Positions 1 through 8,148 are shown, counted from the first letter of the stretch. The stretch: 10,250 nt of DNA from CAZUQA01 sp964622375 (GCA_964622375.1 CAZUQA010000150.1:1-10250); one strand, 5' to 3'. Numbers and translations are program-made. Notes: generated by a model not told the origin, from the sequence alone.

Positions 1-272
1 GCTGTGCTGACAGCTATAATACCGACAATGTGGCGATAATCAGTGGAAATAACTATCAGATTAAGGTCCGGGATTTTTGGAAGAGTTATGATGTGGCGTT
101 CTATCAAAATAATAAGTTGGTAAAAACCTTTAAAGAAGACATCGGCAGTGAGTTTTCTTATCAGGTTGATTTCTTTGCCGAAACAATAATAAAAGCCGAC
201 TGGCAAAGAGTCAATCGGCATGAACTGGCGTTTTTAACAAAGATAATTGCTTTCTATCCTACATCCAAGTAA
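1..272 (+). CDS. 3' end of an unrecognised protein gene (partial)
   Basis: The reading frame is open from the first bases of the window (the first whole codon is at position 3, reading C-A-D-S-Y) to a TAA at 270-272, so this is probably the C-terminal ~90 residues of a longer protein that starts outside the window. A GTG at 30 could in principle start an 80-residue protein, but no Shine-Dalgarno sequence precedes it and the frame continues upstream, so truncation by the window edge is more likely. The visible part is a mixed polar and aromatic sequence without membrane segments, cysteine motifs or a recognisable domain. It is convergent with plsY and their ends overlap by 14 bp. I do not recognise the family and assign no function. 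Confidence 0.55.
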   Translation, partial: CADSYNTDNVAIISGNNYQIKVRDFWKSYDVAFYQNNKLVKTFKEDIGSEFSYQVDFFAETIIKADWQRVNRHELAFLTKIIAFYPTSK

Positions 273-870
273 TTTTGTTTTCCGTACCATCAATGATTCT
301 TTTAATATTAGCGTGATGACGAAAGACGACAAGAAAAACTAACATAACAATGGTTGCCTTAATAACCCAATTAAGGGGTAAGAATAATGAGGTAAGCATG
401 GCAGTAATTGCTGCCAGGATTGAAGCCAGTGATACCATCTTAAACAGATAGAGAAGGATAAAGAAAACTAAGACCGGAATAAGTAAAATTAAGTAGCTGA
501 GTTTTAAAAACCACACTATGGATACAAGGAAACCGGCAGAAGTGGAAACGGCTTTACCACCACGAAAACCGGCGAATACCGGAAAGCAATGGCCGATAGT
601 ACAAAAAATCCCGGCTAAAGCGCCGGTTTGCTCGCCGAACAATGAGCCAAGATAGACAGCCAGAACAGCTTTAAGAATATCCAAAGTCATGACGATGACT
701 CCGGCTTTTTTACCCAGAACTCGCCCGGCATTAGTTCCGCCAAGATTACCGGAACCGGATTCTCTAATGTCGGTATTATAGAAAACCTTACCGATAACTA
801 AGGCCCAGGGGACTGAACCTAATAGATAAGCTAAAGGAATAATTGTGTATTTCATGAGCAAATTATACAT
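259..870 (-). CDS. plsY: Acyl-phosphate:glycerol-3-phosphate acyltransferase PlsY
   Basis: PlsY transfers an acyl group from acyl-phosphate to sn-glycerol-3-phosphate to make lysophosphatidic acid, the first committed step of membrane phospholipid synthesis in most Gram-positive bacteria. It is an integral membrane enzyme. The 203-residue protein is of normal length, very hydrophobic, with about five membrane segments. It carries the three family motifs: GSGNLGGTN at residues 39-47, GHCFPVFAGFRGGKAV at 93-108, and FRHHANIKRIIDGTENK at 183-199. An ATG at 853-855 (Met6) gives an N-terminus that fits the family better and is the likelier true start; neither ATG has a clear Shine-Dalgarno sequence. 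Divergent placement next to parE-parC is the same as in Bacillus, which supports the call. The identification is firm; the exact start is uncertain. Confidence 0.95.
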   Translation of the reverse strand: MYNLLMKYTIIPLAYLLGSVPWALVIGKVFYNTDIRESGSGNLGGTNAGRVLGKKAGVIVMTLDILKAVLAVYLGSLFGEQTGALAGIFCTIGHCFPVFAGFRGGKAVSTSAGFLVSIVWFLKLSYLILLIPVLVFFILLYLFKMVSLASILAAITAMLTSLFLPLNWVIKATIVMLVFLVVFRHHANIKRIIDGTENKITWM

Positions 871-890
871 CAGAAAAATTGGTCTGTATA
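862..890 (-). promoter_or_regulatory. Candidate plsY promoter, possibly giving a leaderless mRNA
   Basis: On the minus strand a perfect TATAAT lies at 867-862, preceded after a 17-base spacer by TATACA (890-885), which matches four of six bases of TTGACA. A start site about seven bases downstream of the -10 box would fall at or near 855, the A of the Met6 ATG of plsY. That would explain the lack of a Shine-Dalgarno sequence. This is inferred from sequence only; an AT-rich stretch can contain TATAAT by chance. Confidence 0.35.
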
Positions 891-926
891 CCAGAGTTTT
901 TGGGCGATTATGTCAGGCTTCAGCCT

Positions 927-954
927 TTTAAAGGGCACTAAAATGCTGTATAAT
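927..954 (+). promoter_or_regulatory. Candidate promoter of the parE-parC-yqe operon
   Basis: A perfect -10 hexamer TATAAT lies at 949-954. With a 16-base spacer the -35 position is TTTAAA (927-932), a four-of-six match. It is the only good promoter candidate in the 106-bp gap upstream of parE. The -35 region overlaps an 11-base palindrome (CCTTTTAAAGG, 924-934) and follows another dyad (AGGCTTCAGCCT, 915-926), either of which might bind a regulator. Transcription from here would start near 961, leaving a leader of only about 16 bases that begins at the GGAAGG ribosome binding site (961-966, 10 bases before the parE ATG). Confidence 0.5.
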
Positions 955-976
955 AATAGTGGAAGGTATATAAGAA

Positions 977-2890
977 ATGTCAGTAAAATATGATGCCTCC
1001 AGCATTCAAATATTAGAAGGTTTAGAGGCAGTTAGAAAGCGACCGGGTATGTATATCGGTTCAACAGATATCCGGGGTTTACATCAATTAGTCTGGGAAC
1101 TGTTGGATAATGCGATTGATGAAGCCATCAATGGTTTTGGTAAACGCATTCAGCTTACCATTAATGAAGATAATTCGCTAACCGTCGTTGATGAAGGACG
1201 GGGAATGCCGGTAGGAAAACACAGCTCGGGAGCCAGTGCTTTAGAGGTGATTTTTACCAAACTTCATGCCGGTGGAAAATTCTCAGCTGAAGCCGGTTAT
1301 AAAACAGCCGGAGGTTTGCATGGTGTGGGAGCTTCGGTGGTCAACGCCTTAAGTACCAAATTGGATGTCATTGTTTGTCGTGACGGCAAGAAGTACCAAA
1401 TGAGCTTTAAAGACGGAGGTTCTAAGCACTCTAAACTGGCAGTGGTTGGCGAAGCGCGTAACAGTGGCTCTTTGGTGCGTTTTTATCCGGACCCAACCAT
1501 CTTTACAACATTGGATTTTAACTATCTAACTATCGCTGCTCGCCTGCGAGAAAATGCTTTTTTGTTGCCAAATGTTACTTTTGAACTACAAGATAAAAGG
1601 TCAGGGACCGGTAGTCGTTTTGTTTATGCCAACGGTTTAGTTGACTATATAAAGTATTTAGTAAAAAAAGAAGAGGATTTGTTGTTTCCCCCGCATGCTT
1701 TTAGTGGAGAAGCCAACAGTATCAAAGTGGATGCTGTCTTTGTATATACAAAAAATGATAATGAAGATATTTATTCTTTTGTCAATTTAGTTAACACTAA
1801 GGATGGTGGTACCCATGAAACCGGTTTTAAAACGGCTTTTACACGAGTCTTTAATGATTATGCAAAAACCAATGGTCTGATAAAAGACAAAGATAGTTTC
1901 AGTGGTGATGAAGTGCGAGAAGGATTGACTGCGGTATTATCCTTAAGTATCCCGGAGAACCTTCTACAGTTTGAAGGCCAGGTCAAAGGAAAACTGGGGA
2001 CACCTGTAGCGAAAAATGTTGTCGAAAATTTGGTGTATGACCAAGTTTTTGATTTTTTAAACAAACACAAGGACTTAGCTCAGACGCTGATTAAGAAAAT
2101 CCAACAAACCCAAGCTGTTAAAGAAGCGATGCGTCGCGCCCGGGAAGAAGCCAAAAGTGGTAAAAAAGCTAAAAGACAAGAGAAGATTATTTCCGGGAAA
2201 TTAGCTGCGGCAAACTCCAAAGATGTCAAGAAACGTGAATTGTTTTTAGTCGAGGGGGATTCAGCCGGTGGTTCAGCTAAACAAGGGCGAGATGCTAATT
2301 TCCAAGCCATTTTACCGCTCAGGGGGAAGGTTCTGAATACCTTAAAAGCTTCATTAAGGAAAGTGGAAGCCAATGAAGAACTAAATACGATAATTAATTG
2401 CTTAGGAGCCGGAGTAGGCAATGATTTCAGCATTGAAGATATGCAATATTGCCGAGTCATCATCATGACCGATGCTGATACCGATGGTGCCCACATTCAA
2501 ACTTTGATTTTGACTTTTTTCTATACCTATATGCGAGCTTTGATTGAAGAAGGTTATGTCTTTTTAGCGAAACCACCGCTCTACAAAGTCAAAGCCGGTA
2601 AAGATGAACAGTATTGTTATGATGAAGAAGAATTAAGCCAATTCAAGGCAAAACACGGCAAGATAGAAATACAACGTTATAAAGGTTTGGGAGAAATGAA
2701 TGCTGACCAATTATGGGAAACGACGATGAATCCGGAAAATCGCACTTTGGTAAAAGTGGATATTGAAGATTTGAACTTGGCGGACCGCCGGATAAATATC
2801 TTAATGGGGGAGGATGCCGAATTACGTAAAGAATGGATTGTTGACAATATTGATTTCTCTTTAGATGATGCTTTTGGAGAACAGTTATGA
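977..2890 (+). CDS. parE: DNA topoisomerase IV subunit B (ParE)
   Basis: ParE is the ATPase subunit of topoisomerase IV, a C2E2 heterotetramer with ParC that decatenates replicated chromosomes. The 637-residue protein has normal length. The N-terminal GHKL ATPase domain shows the catalytic Glu41 and Mg-binding Asn45 (ELLDNAIDEA), Asp71 in DEGRGMP (71-77), and the ATP-lid glycine motif GGLHGVGAS (111-119). A transducer domain follows, then the TOPRIM domain with EGDSAGG (426-432) and DADTDG (499-504), and the C-terminal QRYKGLGEMN motif from about residue 566. Assignment to ParE rather than GyrB rests mainly on the parC partner and on plsY next door, the standard Firmicutes arrangement. The ATG at 977 is preceded by GGAAGG and begins the conserved N-terminus, so the start is secure. 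It overlaps parC by 4 bp. Confidence 0.96.
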   Translation: MSVKYDASSIQILEGLEAVRKRPGMYIGSTDIRGLHQLVWELLDNAIDEAINGFGKRIQLTINEDNSLTVVDEGRGMPVGKHSSGASALEVIFTKLHAGGKFSAEAGYKTAGGLHGVGASVVNALSTKLDVIVCRDGKKYQMSFKDGGSKHSKLAVVGEARNSGSLVRFYPDPTIFTTLDFNYLTIAARLRENAFLLPNVTFELQDKRSGTGSRFVYANGLVDYIKYLVKKEEDLLFPPHAFSGEANSIKVDAVFVYTKNDNEDIYSFVNLVNTKDGGTHETGFKTAFTRVFNDYAKTNGLIKDKDSFSGDEVREGLTAVLSLSIPENLLQFEGQVKGKLGTPVAKNVVENLVYDQVFDFLNKHKDLAQTLIKKIQQTQAVKEAMRRAREEAKSGKKAKRQEKIISGKLAAANSKDVKKRELFLVEGDSAGGSAKQGRDANFQAILPLRGKVLNTLKASLRKVEANEELNTIINCLGAGVGNDFSIEDMQYCRVIIMTDADTDGAHIQTLILTFFYTYMRALIEEGYVFLAKPPLYKVKAGKDEQYCYDEEELSQFKAKHGKIEIQRYKGLGEMNADQLWETTMNPENRTLVKVDIEDLNLADRRINILMGEDAELRKEWIVDNIDFSLDDAFGEQL

Positions 2891-5295
2891 GTAGTAAAAC
2901 AGTAAATACTAATTTAGAAGATGTAATGGCTGATCGGATTGGCCGTTACAGTAAATATGTCATTCAAGATCGGGCCTTGCCGGATGTGCGGGATGGACTT
3001 AAACCGGTACAAAGACGGATTCTTTATGCCATGAAAAAAGAGGGTAATACCAGTGAGAAACCCCATCGTAAATCGGCTAAGACTGTAGGTTTGGTTATTG
3101 GTAACTATCATCCCCATGGGGATTCTTCGGTTTACGAAGCTTTGGTGCGCATGGGGCAAGATTGGAAAATGAATGCGATTTTAATCGACATGCACGGCAA
3201 CAAAGGATCAATCGATAATGATCCACCGGCAGCTATGCGTTATACGGAAGCACGCTTAAGCAAAATCGCAAATGAACTCATCGGCGACGTAGAAAATGAA
3301 ACTGTGAATTTTGTCTATAATTTTGATGATACCGATAAAGAGCCGACGGTATTTCCGGCAAAGTTCTTGAATATTTTGGTTAACGGAGCCAGTGGTATCG
3401 CTTATGGTTACGCTACCAACATCCCGACGCACAACATAACGGAAGTGACGCAAGCTTGTATGCAACGTTTGAATAATCCCAACTCGACTTTAGAGGACAT
3501 TATGCAATATATTAAGGGCCCGGATTTCCCAACCGGAGCTATTGTTTCCGGCACTAAGGAAATAAAGGAAGCCTATACCAGTGGCAAAAGCCGTTTGTTG
3601 CTACGCGCCAAAGTCGGCTTTGAAGAAAAACGCGGTAACCGTACACTGGTTATCAGTGAAATACCTTATGGTGTAGTAAAAAGTGAGTTAGTTGAAAAAA
3701 TTGACACCATACGAGCCAACAAAGAGATTGAAGGCATATTGGAAGTTCGTGATGAAAGTGGGCGGGCGGGTTTGAGAATTGCTGTTGACCTAAAGAAGGA
3801 TGTCAATGAAGAGTTGTTGCTCAATTATTTGTATAAAAACACCAGCCTCCAGGTAAGTTTTAACTGTAATATGGTGTGTATCGTTGATAAAAAACCGCTC
3901 CTAATGGGCTTAATCAATATTATTGATGCCTACTTGGCTTTTTATGAAGAGTTCACTTTAAAATTGACAGCCTACCAAATTGAAAAGTTGAAAGCAAGAA
4001 TGCATTTGCTGGAAGGTTTAATAAAAGCTGTCAGTATTTTGGATGAAGTAATAGCGACTATCAGAAAATCACAAGACAAAGCTGATGCCAAAGAAAACTT
4101 GATAAAAGCTTATGACTTTAGTGAAGCCCAAGCTGAGGCGATAGTGATGCTCCAGCTTTATCGTTTGACCAATACTGATATCGTGGCTTTACAGAAAGAG
4201 CTCAAAGAGAAGAAACAAGAACTCAAAGAGAAAGAAGCCATACTAAACAATCGTGATGTACTAAAGAGCACTATCAGCAAGCAAATGCAGGAAATAATCA
4301 ACAATTATGGTAGTCCCCGGAAAACAATAGTCAGTGATCAGTTCGACGAAATCACTATCGCCCAAAAGGACTTAATTACCGCAGAGAGTGTCATGGCGAG
4401 CATCAGTCGTGGTGGTTACATCAAACAAGCTTCATTGCGTAGTTACAAAGCCAGTGATTGTCAATCAACAGTAAGAGAAAACGATGCATTGCTGGCCAGC
4501 GGTGAAGTTAATACTCTGGATACTTTGGTGGTCAGCGCAAAATCAGGTAGTTATGCCTGCTTGAATGTCCACGAGCTAGGTGAAAGTAAATGGAAAGATA
4601 TCGGCGAGCATGTTAACAAATATGTAAACTTTGCGCCGGATGACAAGCTTATTGATTGTTTTGTGACCCGAGATTTCTGTGGTAAACAGGTTATCAGCAT
4701 AAGCGCTAAAGGTCAAATTCGCCGTTGTCAACTCGGAGAATATGAGCTGCAACGCCGTTCGAAGATATCCAGTAGTTTTAAGATTAAAGAAAATGACGAG
4801 TTAGTTCGAAGTCTGTTAATCGCCGAAGATGACGAGATTATTATTGTAACTAAGCAGGGTTGGTGTTTGCGTTACCCGGCGCGGGAAATCAGCCTTACCG
4901 GTATGAATACTCAGGGTATGCGCGCTTTAAATCTTTCTAGTGGTGATGAGGTAGTAGATATGCAGTTAAGTCAGGGCAAAGAGATGTTGTGTATCATTGC
5001 CAATAACGGAACCAAGCGTCTACGCCTAGCGGATATCGAGAGCAGTTCACGAGTAAAGAAGGGTATGATGCTTTGTAAACGCAATAAGAGCAATCCGGTA
5101 GAAGTTCTAGCGGCTTTTTGTGGCAACCTGAATGATGAGATTAACTTACAGAACGGTGAAATTACAACCATACTAGTAAAAGATATCAGCTTGATGGATG
5201 CCCAGTCATCTTTTTCCGGAACTATCAAAATTAGTAAAAATACCCAAGTGATTAAAGGTTTTCAATATACCGCAAAACCGTCTGACGGAGAATAA
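2887..5295 (+). CDS. parC: DNA topoisomerase IV subunit A (ParC)
   Basis: ParC is the DNA breakage-reunion subunit of topoisomerase IV. The 802-residue protein contains the winged-helix/tower DNA gate, with the active-site Tyr119 in AAMRYTEARL, and a coiled-coil stretch rich in K, E and Q around residues 430-460 (KELKEKKQELKEKE). A C-terminal beta-pinwheel region covers about residues 500-800. No GyrA-box (QRRGGKG) is present; QRRSKISSS occupies a related position, which supports ParC over GyrA. The quinolone-resistance region has Ser80 and Glu84 (HPHGDSSVYEA), the unmutated residues at the two classic sites. The start ATG overlaps the parE stop as ATGA, with GGAGA (2876-2880) six bases upstream, consistent with coupled 1:1 translation of the two subunits. 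Confidence 0.96.
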   Translation: MSSKTVNTNLEDVMADRIGRYSKYVIQDRALPDVRDGLKPVQRRILYAMKKEGNTSEKPHRKSAKTVGLVIGNYHPHGDSSVYEALVRMGQDWKMNAILIDMHGNKGSIDNDPPAAMRYTEARLSKIANELIGDVENETVNFVYNFDDTDKEPTVFPAKFLNILVNGASGIAYGYATNIPTHNITEVTQACMQRLNNPNSTLEDIMQYIKGPDFPTGAIVSGTKEIKEAYTSGKSRLLLRAKVGFEEKRGNRTLVISEIPYGVVKSELVEKIDTIRANKEIEGILEVRDESGRAGLRIAVDLKKDVNEELLLNYLYKNTSLQVSFNCNMVCIVDKKPLLMGLINIIDAYLAFYEEFTLKLTAYQIEKLKARMHLLEGLIKAVSILDEVIATIRKSQDKADAKENLIKAYDFSEAQAEAIVMLQLYRLTNTDIVALQKELKEKKQELKEKEAILNNRDVLKSTISKQMQEIINNYGSPRKTIVSDQFDEITIAQKDLITAESVMASISRGGYIKQASLRSYKASDCQSTVRENDALLASGEVNTLDTLVVSAKSGSYACLNVHELGESKWKDIGEHVNKYVNFAPDDKLIDCFVTRDFCGKQVISISAKGQIRRCQLGEYELQRRSKISSSFKIKENDELVRSLLIAEDDEIIIVTKQGWCLRYPAREISLTGMNTQGMRALNLSSGDEVVDMQLSQGKEMLCIIANNGTKRLRLADIESSSRVKKGMMLCKRNKSNPVEVLAAFCGNLNDEINLQNGEITTILVKDISLMDAQSSFSGTIKISKNTQVIKGFQYTAKPSDGE

Positions 5296-5299
5296 TGTG
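5287..5299 (+). promoter_or_regulatory. Ribosome binding site fixing the GTG start of yqeG
   Basis: GGAG at 5287-5290, inside the last codons of parC, stands six bases before a GTG at 5297. The overlapping ATG at 5295-5297 is in another frame and does not give the HAD protein. This spacing and the conserved N-terminus support GTG as the start. Confidence 0.65.
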
Positions 5300-5818
5300 G
5301 CTTGGTACCGTATTTTCGCACCGGATTTGGCAATCAACAGTTATCACCAGTTGACGATTGCTGATTTGAACAAATTGAACTGTCGATTGTTAGCAGTAGA
5401 TATCGACAATACCCTGGTGGGCTATCATCAAGAGACGCCGGATGATTCAGCCTTGGCATTTTTAAAATACCTACAAGACAACGGAATAAAATTAGTGCTT
5501 ATTTCCAATAATTCGCAAAGAAGAGTAGCCACCTTTTGTCAAAACTTACCCATACCTTACTACGCTATGGCGCGGAAGCCCTTACCCTTTGTTTATAAAA
5601 AGATTATGAGAGATTTCCAGGTTACAGCCGACCAGATGGTTGGTCTCGGCGACCAACTTTTAACTGATGTTTTGGGTGCTCACTTAGCAAAAATCAAAGT
5701 TATTTGGTCACAACCTTTATTCAATAAAGATATTTTTGTGACAAAGTTTAATCGCTTTTTTGAAAGACAGATCTCTAAGTTGTTGTTAAAAAAAGGACTG
5801 ATTAATGAAAAAATGTAA
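5297..5818 (+). CDS. yqeG: YqeG-family HAD-superfamily phosphatase
   Basis: A 173-residue HAD (haloacid dehalogenase) hydrolase of the YqeG/HAD-IIIA type. The motifs are in order: motif I DIDNT (35-39, with nucleophile Asp35 and acid/base Asp37), motif II Ser70 in LISNNS, motif III Lys94 in ARKPLP, and motif IV GLGDQLLTD (116-124) with Asp119 and Asp124. No cap domain is visible, as is usual for the family. The substrate is not known; relatives are annotated as putative phosphatases. The gene starts with GTG one base after the parC stop and overlaps yqeH by 14 bp. Its fixed position before yqeH in Firmicutes suggests, but does not prove, a link to ribosome assembly. Confidence 0.9.
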   Translation: MAWYRIFAPDLAINSYHQLTIADLNKLNCRLLAVDIDNTLVGYHQETPDDSALAFLKYLQDNGIKLVLISNNSQRRVATFCQNLPIPYYAMARKPLPFVYKKIMRDFQVTADQMVGLGDQLLTDVLGAHLAKIKVIWSQPLFNKDIFVTKFNRFFERQISKLLLKKGLINEKM

Positions 5819-6854
5819 GAGTTGCGGTCTTAGCCTGCAAGAAGAGGATGAAACTAAACTTGGTTATGTTGTCAGTATGGACCAAGAGTACTGTCAGCGT
5901 TGTTTTCGTCTTAAGCATTATAGCCAGCTAAGTTTAGATATCAAAAATGAGATTAAATTAGAAGAAGTGCTGGCGATGGTAACTAAACAAAGTGGACTAG
6001 TTCTTTGGCTTGTTGATTTGTGGGACTTAGTTGGAAGTATGAAGCTACCAATCAACCGTTATTTGAATAATCGTGAAATCGTGTTGGTTGCCACTAAAAG
6101 TGATTTACTGCCGCGGACGCTCAGCAGTGAAAAGATCAAGCTTTTTCTCAAACAACAACTAAAAGAGAACGGTAGCGTGGTCAAAGAAATTTGCATTATC
6201 GGTAACCAGGGCCGACAAGGAAAAAACGAACTAAAAGAGATAATCAAAAAGTTAGCTACAAATAAAAATGTGATATTGCTTGGCAATGCCAATAGCGGGA
6301 AGTCAACTTTGTTGGCAGCATTAACCCAACAGGAAGTGCTGGTTTCCCACTTCCCCGGGACTACACCAATACTGCAAGCTTACAGCAGCGAAGGTTACAC
6401 TTACTATGATACTCCGGGTTTAGCCAACTATGGCAGTTGTCTGCAGCACATTGATGCTACTGAGATAAAGCAGTTATTACCACAGAAAAATGATAAAAGG
6501 CCGATTTATCAAATCCGTGAAGCCCAGTCTTTCGCCCTTGGGGGTCTGGTGCGCATTGACCTGGAGAAAGTTAAAAAAGCAACACTGGTATTCTATTGCG
6601 CTAATACGCTAAGTATTCATCGCGGCAAAGTAGAAAAAGCCGATGAATTGTGGTTGCGACACTATGGTCGCTTATTGGCTCCGGTGATTGGTGATATGGG
6701 CGCTATGCGTAGCTATCACTATAATAAAACTGCAGACAAGATAGATATCTGTATAAACGGTTTGGGTTTTGTTGCAGTTAATGGGGAAGTAGAAAGTATT
6801 AATGTTAAACTAAATGAGAATATTGATCTGGCAATAAGAAAAGGGATGATATAA
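5805..6854 (+). CDS. yqeH: Ribosome biogenesis GTPase YqeH (circularly permuted)
   Basis: YqeH is a GTPase needed for 30S subunit assembly in Bacillus subtilis and is related to mitochondrial NOA1. The 349-residue protein begins with a zinc finger, C4-x2-C7 and C30-x2-C33. The GTPase motifs appear in permuted order: G4 TKSD at 97-100, then G1 (P-loop) GNANSGKST at 160-168, G2 in PGTT at 184-187, and G3 DTPG at 202-205. This G4-G1-G2-G3 order is diagnostic of the YlqF/YqeH/YjeQ class, and the zinc finger points to YqeH. The C-terminal ~140 residues match the RNA-binding part of the family in length. AAGGA at 5793-5797 lies seven bases before the ATG, inside the end of yqeG. No key residue is missing. 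Confidence 0.95.
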   Translation: MKKCKSCGLSLQEEDETKLGYVVSMDQEYCQRCFRLKHYSQLSLDIKNEIKLEEVLAMVTKQSGLVLWLVDLWDLVGSMKLPINRYLNNREIVLVATKSDLLPRTLSSEKIKLFLKQQLKENGSVVKEICIIGNQGRQGKNELKEIIKKLATNKNVILLGNANSGKSTLLAALTQQEVLVSHFPGTTPILQAYSSEGYTYYDTPGLANYGSCLQHIDATEIKQLLPQKNDKRPIYQIREAQSFALGGLVRIDLEKVKKATLVFYCANTLSIHRGKVEKADELWLRHYGRLLAPVIGDMGAMRSYHYNKTADKIDICINGLGFVAVNGEVESINVKLNENIDLAIRKGMI

Positions 6855-7147
6855 TGCTGAACATCAGACAAAAGAAACAACTGAAAGCTCGAGCTAACAC
6901 TTTGTCAGCGAAATGCCTGATTGGCAAGGACGGATTGACAGAAAACCTTTTTAAAGAACTGGATTTAGTTTTAGAGAAAGATGAGTTGCTTAAAGTAAAA
7001 GTGCAACGCAACTGTCCGCTTAGTCTCAATGAAATAAATATTGAGATATTGCGCGTACTTCATTGTGATTTAGTTCAAAGTATTGGCAGAGTGTTAGTCT
7101 TTTATCGCAAAAACAAGGAGAAACCACAAATTAAATTGGTGAAATGA
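6854..7147 (+). CDS. yhbY: YhbY/YqeI-type CRM-domain RNA-binding protein
   Basis: A 97-residue protein made of a single CRM (chloroplast RNA splicing and ribosome maturation) domain. YhbY in Escherichia coli associates with pre-50S particles, so a role in large-subunit assembly is likely. Visible family features are the GxxG loop in IGKDGLT (residues 23-29, Gly24 and Gly27), the LLKVKV strand (45-50), and the C-terminal IGRVLVFYRKN (77-87). It begins with TAATG, sharing one base with the yqeH stop, and AAGGG at 6841-6845 lies eight bases upstream. In B. subtilis aroE separates yqeH from this gene; here they abut directly. It overlaps the next gene by 4 bp. Confidence 0.92.
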   Translation: MLNIRQKKQLKARANTLSAKCLIGKDGLTENLFKELDLVLEKDELLKVKVQRNCPLSLNEINIEILRVLHCDLVQSIGRVLVFYRKNKEKPQIKLVK

Positions 7148-8148
7148 AAAAAGTTGGTTTACTAGGGGGGAGTTTTGATCCCATCCATTTAGGGCATGTC
7201 GGGATTGCCCAGGCAGCTATTGCTCAACTGGCTTTAGATGAAGTTTGGTTTATTGTGGCTTTTCAAACTAATTTGAAAGACGAATTATCCGCAGGATTTT
7301 TTGAACGTTTAGCCATGGTAGAAATTGCCATCGCCGGGGATAGCCATCTCAAGGTTTGCGATGTCGAGAAAAACTTACCAGTTCCTTCATATACCATCAA
7401 TACTATGGAGGTGTTAATAAAACAATATCCCGAAGTTAACTTTACCTTTTTGATTGGCAGCGACCAAGCCGAACAGCTGGATAAATGGCATCGCTTTGAT
7501 GAATTACTAAAGATGGTGGAATTTAAGATTATCAGTCGCGACGGTAAGCCGGGGGATGTACATTTGTCTGCCGATCAATATCCGCAAAGCTCAACCGCTA
7601 TCAGAGCCGGAAAAGTCGAATATGCTGACCCACTTGTCTGGCAATATATACTAAAACATCGACTCTACTTAAAGAATATTGTCGCCGGTCAATTGACGGA
7701 GAAACGTTTTGCCCATGTGCTGGCTGTATTAAACACGGCTTTAGCCTTAGCTGCACATTACAACTATGATGCGAGTTTGTGCTATTTTGCGGCTTTGTTT
7801 CATGATATTGCCAAAGAGCTGGATAAAAACTTGATGAAAGCTTATTTAAGTGCCCAGGAGCGCCAAAGCCCTAAGGGTATATGGCATCAATTTGTCAGTG
7901 CCAAGATAACCCGGGACTATTACCGAATAAATGATGAGGCTGTCTTTCAAGCTATTTATCACCATACCACAGGTGATTGTACTGAGTTGCTTGCCATGAT
8001 AATTTTTTGTGCCGATAAAGTTGAACCAACGCGAGATTATGATAGTGGGGATTTGCTGGCTTTGTGTTTTCAAGATTTGCCACTGGCTTTTAAAACGATA
8101 AAAGAACAACAGGAAAGTTTTGTTAAAAAGAAAAGAGTAAACCAGTAA
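7144..8148 (+). CDS. nadD: Nicotinate-nucleotide adenylyltransferase fused to a YqeK HD-domain hydrolase
   Basis: This 334-residue protein joins two enzymes that are separate neighbours in Bacillus. Residues 1-~175 are NadD, which adenylates nicotinate mononucleotide to NaAD in NAD synthesis. Visible motifs are GGSFDPIHLGH (8-18, with the nucleotidyltransferase HxGH at 15-18), PSYT (81-84), GSDQ (105-108), Trp115-His116 and SSTAIR (149-154). From about residue 185 follows a YqeK HD domain with His190, the HD pair His219-Asp220 in FHDIAK, His247, HHTTG (272-276) and Asp290 in ADKVEPTRD. YqeK relatives hydrolyse Ap4A symmetrically to ADP. All expected active-site residues are present in both halves, so both activities are predicted. 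There is no convincing Shine-Dalgarno sequence (only GGTGA immediately upstream); the ATGA overlap with yhbY suggests translational coupling. Similar fusions are known in Mollicutes. Confidence 0.93.
   Translation: MKKVGLLGGSFDPIHLGHVGIAQAAIAQLALDEVWFIVAFQTNLKDELSAGFFERLAMVEIAIAGDSHLKVCDVEKNLPVPSYTINTMEVLIKQYPEVNFTFLIGSDQAEQLDKWHRFDELLKMVEFKIISRDGKPGDVHLSADQYPQSSTAIRAGKVEYADPLVWQYILKHRLYLKNIVAGQLTEKRFAHVLAVLNTALALAAHYNYDASLCYFAALFHDIAKELDKNLMKAYLSAQERQSPKGIWHQFVSAKITRDYYRINDEAVFQAIYHHTTGDCTELLAMIIFCADKVEPTRDYDSGDLLALCFQDLPLAFKTIKEQQESFVKKKRVNQ

Noticed and set aside
2080..2496. Minus-strand open frame of 138 codons inside parE
   Set aside because: It lies wholly within the conserved TOPRIM part of parE, has no family resemblance or ribosome binding site, and is a shadow of parE.
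2960..3260. Quinolone-resistance mutation in ParC
   Set aside because: Ser80 and Glu84 are the usual susceptible residues, so there is no sign of a resistance allele at these positions.
977..5295. Identification as gyrB-gyrA instead of parE-parC
   Set aside because: The subunit order with overlap, divergent plsY, the 637/802-residue lengths and the missing GyrA-box all favour topoisomerase IV.
7115..7120. AAGGAG as ribosome binding site of nadD
   Set aside because: It is 23 bases from the ATG, too far to act; coupling through the ATGA overlap is more likely.
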